DNA from: JBFGFX01 sp965232455
Lineage (GTDB): Bacteria > Pseudomonadota > Gammaproteobacteria > Steroidobacterales > Woeseiaceae
Direction of reading: 5' to 3'
Assembly (NCBI GenBank): GCA_965232455.1
Contig: OZ246981.1
Location: 744,001 to 808,000, forward strand
DNA: 64,000 nt
The translations under genes were made by a program, and so were the position numbers. Numbering within the stretch: position 1 is the first letter of the stretch; every line of letters begins with the position of its first letter. The notes beneath the pieces were generated by a model. The model was not told the origin of the DNA. It ran no database searches and saw only the letters and a program-made list of their open reading frames with translations. This document shows positions 60,117-64,000 of the stretch, in pieces.

Positions 60117-63100
60117 ATGAAATTTACCCAACAGCCTTCCATAAGCACTGAGCCGCTCGGCAACGTGAGCCGGCGTTATCTTGCAGCGGAAACCACGCTG
60201 GTCGCCGAGCTCGCCGAAATGGCGGACACCGGCGCATCGGCCCGCCGGAAGATTCAGGACACCGCCGCCGACCTCGTACGCGCGGTTCGCAGGCATGCCG
60301 CGAATGAGGGAGGGCTCGATGCGTTCATGCAGCAATACGATCTGTCCTCCCAGGAGGGCGTACTGCTGATGTGTATCGCCGAAGCGCTGCTGCGGATTCC
60401 GGATGCCGCAACGGCGGATCGGTTGATCGCCGACAAGCTGACTTCCGCGAGCTGGAAGGAGCACCTCGGCGCCAGCGACTCGATGTTCGTCAACGCATCA
60501 ACCTGGGGACTCATGCTCACCGGTGAGATGCTGCGCCTCGATTCGGGAGCCGTGCGTAATCCCGCGCAGTTTCTCGGCAAGCTGGCGAGCCGTGCGGGTG
60601 AGCCGGTTGTCAGGGCGGCAATGCGCCAGGCCATGCGAATCATCGGGCACCAATTCGTGATGGGGCGCAACATCGATGAAGCGCTGACGCGCTCGCGAAA
60701 AAAGGCGAACCGGCGGTTCCGCTACTCGTTCGACATGCTTGGCGAAGCGGCGCTGACGGCCTCGGACGCAGAGCGATACTTTGAATCGTATGCCGACGCC
60801 ATCGAGATCATCGGAACGGCGACGGCCGCGGGCGCCGACATTTTCTCGGCGCCCAGCATCTCGGTGAAGCTGTCGGCGCTCCATCCGCGCTACGAGGTTT
60901 CTCAGTACAGCCGGGTGATCGATGAACTCGTGCCGCGCGTGGTCGAGCTCTGTAACGAGGCGGGCGAAGCCGGAATCGCGCTCACGCTCGATGCCGAGGA
61001 GTCACATCGCCTGGAGCTGTCGCTGAACGTGCTGGACGCGGTGTACCGGCATCCGTCGTTGGATGGTTACGAGGGTCTGGGGCTCGCGGTGCAGGCCTAT
61101 CAGCGGCGATCCGCCGACGTCATACGTTTTATCACGGACATGGCGGAAGACGTCGGTCGGCGTTTACCGGTGCGCCTGGTCAAAGGCGCGTACTGGGACA
61201 CCGAGGTCAAGTCGGCGCAGGAACTGGGCGTATCGAGTTACCCGGTATTCACGCGCAAATCGTACACGGACGTGTCGTATCTCGCGTGTGCGCGTTTGCT
61301 GCTTGGGTCCGGCGGCAGGCTCTACCCGCAGTTTGCCACTCACAACGCGCATACGCTGGCCAGTATTCTGCACTTCGCGGGCTCGAATACCGAGTTCGAG
61401 TTCCAACGGCTTCACGGAATGGGTGAAGAACTCTATGACGAGGTGGTTGATCCCGATAAGTACGGCCGGGCCTGCCGCGTGTATGCGCCGGTCGGCAGCC
61501 ATGAGGATCTGCTCCCTTACCTCGTTCGACGTCTTTTGGAAAACGGCGCGAACACCTCGTTCGTCAACCGAATCCTCGATGAGGAAATCGACATCCAGGA
61601 GATCGTTGCGGATCCGATTGAATTGAGTCGCGCCGCGGAATTCGCGCCACACCCACGTATCCCCGAGCCGTCCGAGCTGTTTGGCGACGACCGCCGCAAT
61701 TCCCGCGGCTATAACCTGGCCGATCGTGAAGTTTTGCGGTCTTTGCTCGAGGATATGGACGGTCAGCTCTCCGAACCCGTGGCCGCGGCGCCGATCGTCG
61801 GCGGCGAACATCTCGAAGGTGCGGCAGTCGATTCCGTCAATCCCGCGAACAACGCCGAGGTCGTCGGCGTTTGCAAGCTCGCGGATCGAGTTGCCGTGGA
61901 CCAGGCGGTGGCGGCGGCGTCCGCGGCGCAGCCCGCATGGGACAGGACTCCGGCCGGGGAGCGCGCGCTGGTCCTCGAACGTGCGGCGGATCTCTTTGAG
62001 CAGCACGCCGCCGAACTCATGGCGCTGTGCATTCGCGAGGCCGGCAAGACACTGCCCGACGCCGTCTCGGAGCTCAGGGAGGCGGTGGACTTCATCCGCT
62101 ATTATTCCGCCGAAGCGCGCAGGACGTTTGCCGCGCCGGGAGAGCTGCCGGGCCCGACGGGAGAACGCAACGAGCTGGGGCTGCGAGGGCGCGGGGTTTT
62201 CGTCTGCATCAGTCCGTGGAATTTTCCCCTCGCGATTTATACCGGTCAGGTTGCTGCGGCGCTTGCGGCGGGTAATGCGGTTTTGGCCAAGCCCGCGGAG
62301 CAGACGCCCCTGGTGGCGTTCCGGGCGACCGAGTTGTTGCTGGAGGCGGGCGTTCCAAAGAACGTCCTGCATTTCCTTCCCGGTGACGGGGCGCAAATCG
62401 GCGGCTATGCGGTTACGAAACCGCAAATTGCCGGCGTGGCGTTCACCGGCTCGACGGAGACCGCGACGGCGATCAATCGGACGCTCGCGAAACGTGACGG
62501 CCCATTGGCGGTCCTGATCGCCGAGACCGGTGGACTGAACGCAATGTTCGTGGACAGTTCGGCTTTACCGGAGCAGGTTGTTCTCGACGCGGTAACCTCG
62601 GCTTTCAACAGCGCCGGTCAGCGGTGTTCGGCGCTGCGGCTGCTTTGTGTTCAGGAAGATATTGCGCCACGCGTCATCGATTTGCTCAAAGGACATATGC
62701 AGGAACTCGTCATCGGCGACCCCGCCGATCAGGCGACCGACGTTGGTCCCGTGATCGACCGGAAGGCCATGGACGTTCTCGACAAACACAGTAGTGAAAT
62801 GCAGGCGTCTGCGTCGGAGATTCATCGCTGCGAGCTGCTTGACGCGGCGGGCGGAACCTATTTTGCGCCCGTCGCGTACGAAATCGACAGCACCAACCAG
62901 CTCGACCGGGAGGTTTTCGGACCGGTTCTGCACGTGCTGCGGTATGCCGCGAATCGGATTGAGGACGTGATCGATGCGGTCAACGCGAAAGGTTACGGAC
63001 TGACCATGGGATTGCACAGCCGCATCGACAGTCGCGCGGAAGCGTTTGTACGGCATTCCGGCGCCGGTAACATATACATCAACCGAAACATGATCGGCGC

Positions 63101-63260
63101 CGTCGTCGGCGTGCAGCCGTTTGGCGGGCGCGGGCTCTCGGGCACCGGGCCGAAAGCCGGCGGCCCGCATTATCTGGGCAGATTCGCAACGGAGTACACC
63201 GTGAGCAACAACATTGCCGCGGTGGGCGGCAACGCAAGCCTGCTTTCCTTGGACGACTGA
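60117..63260 (+). CDS. putA: Bifunctional proline dehydrogenase / glutamate-semialdehyde dehydrogenase PutA
   Basis: 1047 residues. The proline dehydrogenase barrel (about 80-490) has ALTLDAEESHRLELSLNVL, VRLVKGAYWDTEVK and YPQFATHNAHTLASI. The aldehyde dehydrogenase domain (about 540-1040) has CISPWNFPLAIYTGQVAAAL, AETGGLNAMFVDSSALPEQV and the catalytic Cys in FNSAGQRCSALRLL. It oxidises proline to glutamate with FAD and NAD. The N-terminal RHH DNA-binding domain of E. coli PutA is absent, so it is the short, non-regulatory form. It is a single gene. Confidence 0.96.
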   Translation: MKFTQQPSISTEPLGNVSRRYLAAETTLVAELAEMADTGASARRKIQDTAADLVRAVRRHAANEGGLDAFMQQYDLSSQEGVLLMCIAEALLRIPDAATADRLIADKLTSASWKEHLGASDSMFVNASTWGLMLTGEMLRLDSGAVRNPAQFLGKLASRAGEPVVRAAMRQAMRIIGHQFVMGRNIDEALTRSRKKANRRFRYSFDMLGEAALTASDAERYFESYADAIEIIGTATAAGADIFSAPSISVKLSALHPRYEVSQYSRVIDELVPRVVELCNEAGEAGIALTLDAEESHRLELSLNVLDAVYRHPSLDGYEGLGLAVQAYQRRSADVIRFITDMAEDVGRRLPVRLVKGAYWDTEVKSAQELGVSSYPVFTRKSYTDVSYLACARLLLGSGGRLYPQFATHNAHTLASILHFAGSNTEFEFQRLHGMGEELYDEVVDPDKYGRACRVYAPVGSHEDLLPYLVRRLLENGANTSFVNRILDEEIDIQEIVADPIELSRAAEFAPHPRIPEPSELFGDDRRNSRGYNLADREVLRSLLEDMDGQLSEPVAAAPIVGGEHLEGAAVDSVNPANNAEVVGVCKLADRVAVDQAVAAASAAQPAWDRTPAGERALVLERAADLFEQHAAELMALCIREAGKTLPDAVSELREAVDFIRYYSAEARRTFAAPGELPGPTGERNELGLRGRGVFVCISPWNFPLAIYTGQVAAALAAGNAVLAKPAEQTPLVAFRATELLLEAGVPKNVLHFLPGDGAQIGGYAVTKPQIAGVAFTGSTETATAINRTLAKRDGPLAVLIAETGGLNAMFVDSSALPEQVVLDAVTSAFNSAGQRCSALRLLCVQEDIAPRVIDLLKGHMQELVIGDPADQATDVGPVIDRKAMDVLDKHSSEMQASASEIHRCELLDAAGGTYFAPVAYEIDSTNQLDREVFGPVLHVLRYAANRIEDVIDAVNAKGYGLTMGLHSRIDSRAEAFVRHSGAGNIYINRNMIGAVVGVQPFGGRGLSGTGPKAGGPHYLGRFATEYTVSNNIAAVGGNASLLSLDD

Positions 63261-63275
63261 GGCATTTATTCCTGA

Positions 63276-64000
63276 TTAATCGTCTGTGACGAACACCGCC
63301 GTTGTCCGCGCCGGCACATAGAAGGTGTAATCGTCATCGTCATAGTGCGACTGGCGTACGACCGCGTCGTGCGAGTCCTGCTGGATCTCGTGCAGCTCGA
63401 ACTCGCTGTCGTCGCCGCTCTCGAAGTAGAACGTCTGCGCCTCGGTCGTTGCGTTGAACAGCACGACGATCTCGACCTCTTCGTCGCCACGCAGGCTCAT
63501 GACGATCAGACCCGGGATCTGATCAGGTCCCGTGTTGTGGAATTCCACACGCTCCATAATCGCCTCGCCGGTGCGCAGGCGGAACAATCTGGACGCCTTG
63601 CGAATCCTGAGCATTTCGCGCAGGTGCTTGTTGGCGGCGCGAATGTCCTGCCGATCGAGATCGCCAAGGCTGGCATTCGCCAGCAGATCGGTTACCACCG
63701 GCCAGTTGCCCTGATTGTCGCCGAACGGCGGCATCCCTCGACCCCAGCCGTTGTCCCGGTAACTGAAGTCGAGGAAATTGAACCAGTCACCGGAATTGAA
63801 ACTGTTACGGTCCATCGACTTCGAGCGCAGGATGTCCTGACCGGCATGAAAGAACGGGATTCCCTGGCTGAGCGCGATGATGCTGTTGGCCAGATTCGCA
63901 ACGCGAATACGATCATCCATGTCCGTGTCGAGCGGTAGCTTGTACTGGCTGATGTCAAACAGCGTTTCATTGTCGTGCGCGGCTGCGTAGTTGATGACCT
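63276..64000 (-). CDS. Pullulanase-type alpha-1,6-glucosidase (5' end outside window)
   Basis: The C-terminal 240 residues or so are present; the frame stays open to the window edge. VINYAAAHDNETLFDISQYKLP matches the GH13 region-IV segment of pullulanases (YVSAHDNETL). SQGIPFFHAGQDILRSKSMDRNSFNSGDWFNFLDF is characteristic of pullulanase-type debranching enzymes. The last 100 residues form the C-terminal beta domain (IPGLIVMSLRGDEEVEIVVLFNATTEAQTFYF). It debranches alpha-1,6 links in glycogen or pullulan. Secretion cannot be judged without the N-terminus. Confidence 0.9.
   Translation of the reverse strand, partial: VINYAAAHDNETLFDISQYKLPLDTDMDDRIRVANLANSIIALSQGIPFFHAGQDILRSKSMDRNSFNSGDWFNFLDFSYRDNGWGRGMPPFGDNQGNWPVVTDLLANASLGDLDRQDIRAANKHLREMLRIRKASRLFRLRTGEAIMERVEFHNTGPDQIPGLIVMSLRGDEEVEIVVLFNATTEAQTFYFESGDDSEFELHEIQQDSHDAVVRQSHYDDDDYTFYVPARTTAVFVTDD

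Noticed and set aside
61164..62426. A 420-codon minus-strand frame inside putA
   Set aside because: putA is complete with all catalytic residues; the antisense translation shows no fold or motif.
1..64000. CRISPR arrays, transposases, prophage genes or rRNA operons
   Set aside because: No regularly spaced direct repeats, no transposase- or phage-like proteins and no rRNA sequence were seen.

Overview
The window is one contiguous 64 kb stretch of a GC-rich gammaproteobacterial chromosome. The evidence is the order of its housekeeping genes. queG, nnr, tsaE, amiB, mutL, miaA, hfq, hflX, hflK, hflC, yjeT, purA, rnr, rlmB, rpsF, rpsR, rplI, dnaB and alr follow the order known from gammaproteobacteria such as E. 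coli, and ffh-rpsP-rimM-trmD-rplS is the usual SRP/ribosome operon. GTG and TTG starts are common. A wax-ester synthase, an OPT carrier, a TRAP transporter and a short PutA suggest a free-living, probably marine or sediment, heterotroph. The genus cannot be fixed from the sequence alone.

Layout. 1-2979: minus-strand cNMP/GGDEF protein (cut by the window edge), PPK2 kinase and queG. 3018-14538: the plus-strand nnr-to-purA cluster. 14577-25190: an accessory block between purA and rnr with a patatin-like protein, an OPT transporter, a composite palindromic repeat (element A), a membrane protein, a WS/DGAT acyltransferase with a lysine-rich tail, a DUF2799 lipoprotein behind two CRP-like sites, an alanine symporter, small hypothetical proteins and a VanZ-like protein with two C-terminal repeats. 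25191-26024: non-coding, with an sRNA candidate, terminators, tRNA-Leu(CAG) and a decayed tRNA-Leu copy. 26025-33904: rnr to alr. 34022-37962: a minus-strand signalling module of CHASE2 Ser/Thr kinase, PP2C phosphatase and FHA protein, sitting between alr and radA. 38166-46280: radA, a CNNM transporter, ypjD/ccsA, a class-II-like cyclic-nucleotide phosphodiesterase and the ffh-rplS operon. 46403-53258: a TatT-DctP-DctQ-DctM TRAP system, a PQQ-type dehydrogenase and sppA. 53256-53434: palindromic element B. 53449-56488: arsenic genes (acr3, arsC, arsR, MFS) with two identical-architecture palindromes at arsR. 56750-64000: DUF1801, kbl-tdh, an S4 protein, putA and the C-terminal end of a pullulanase.

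The most unusual signal is a family of nested palindromes. Elements A (273 bp) and B (179 bp) contain three copies of one 52-nt core that align without gaps. The core keeps an apical 5-bp stem whose bases co-vary between copies, while the long flanking arms are unrelated between copies yet nearly perfectly self-complementary within each copy. Both elements start on the TAG stop codon of the upstream gene. Four further sites carry only the end sequence of element A, and two of these also overlap a TAG stop. I could not match this family to a named repeat from memory.
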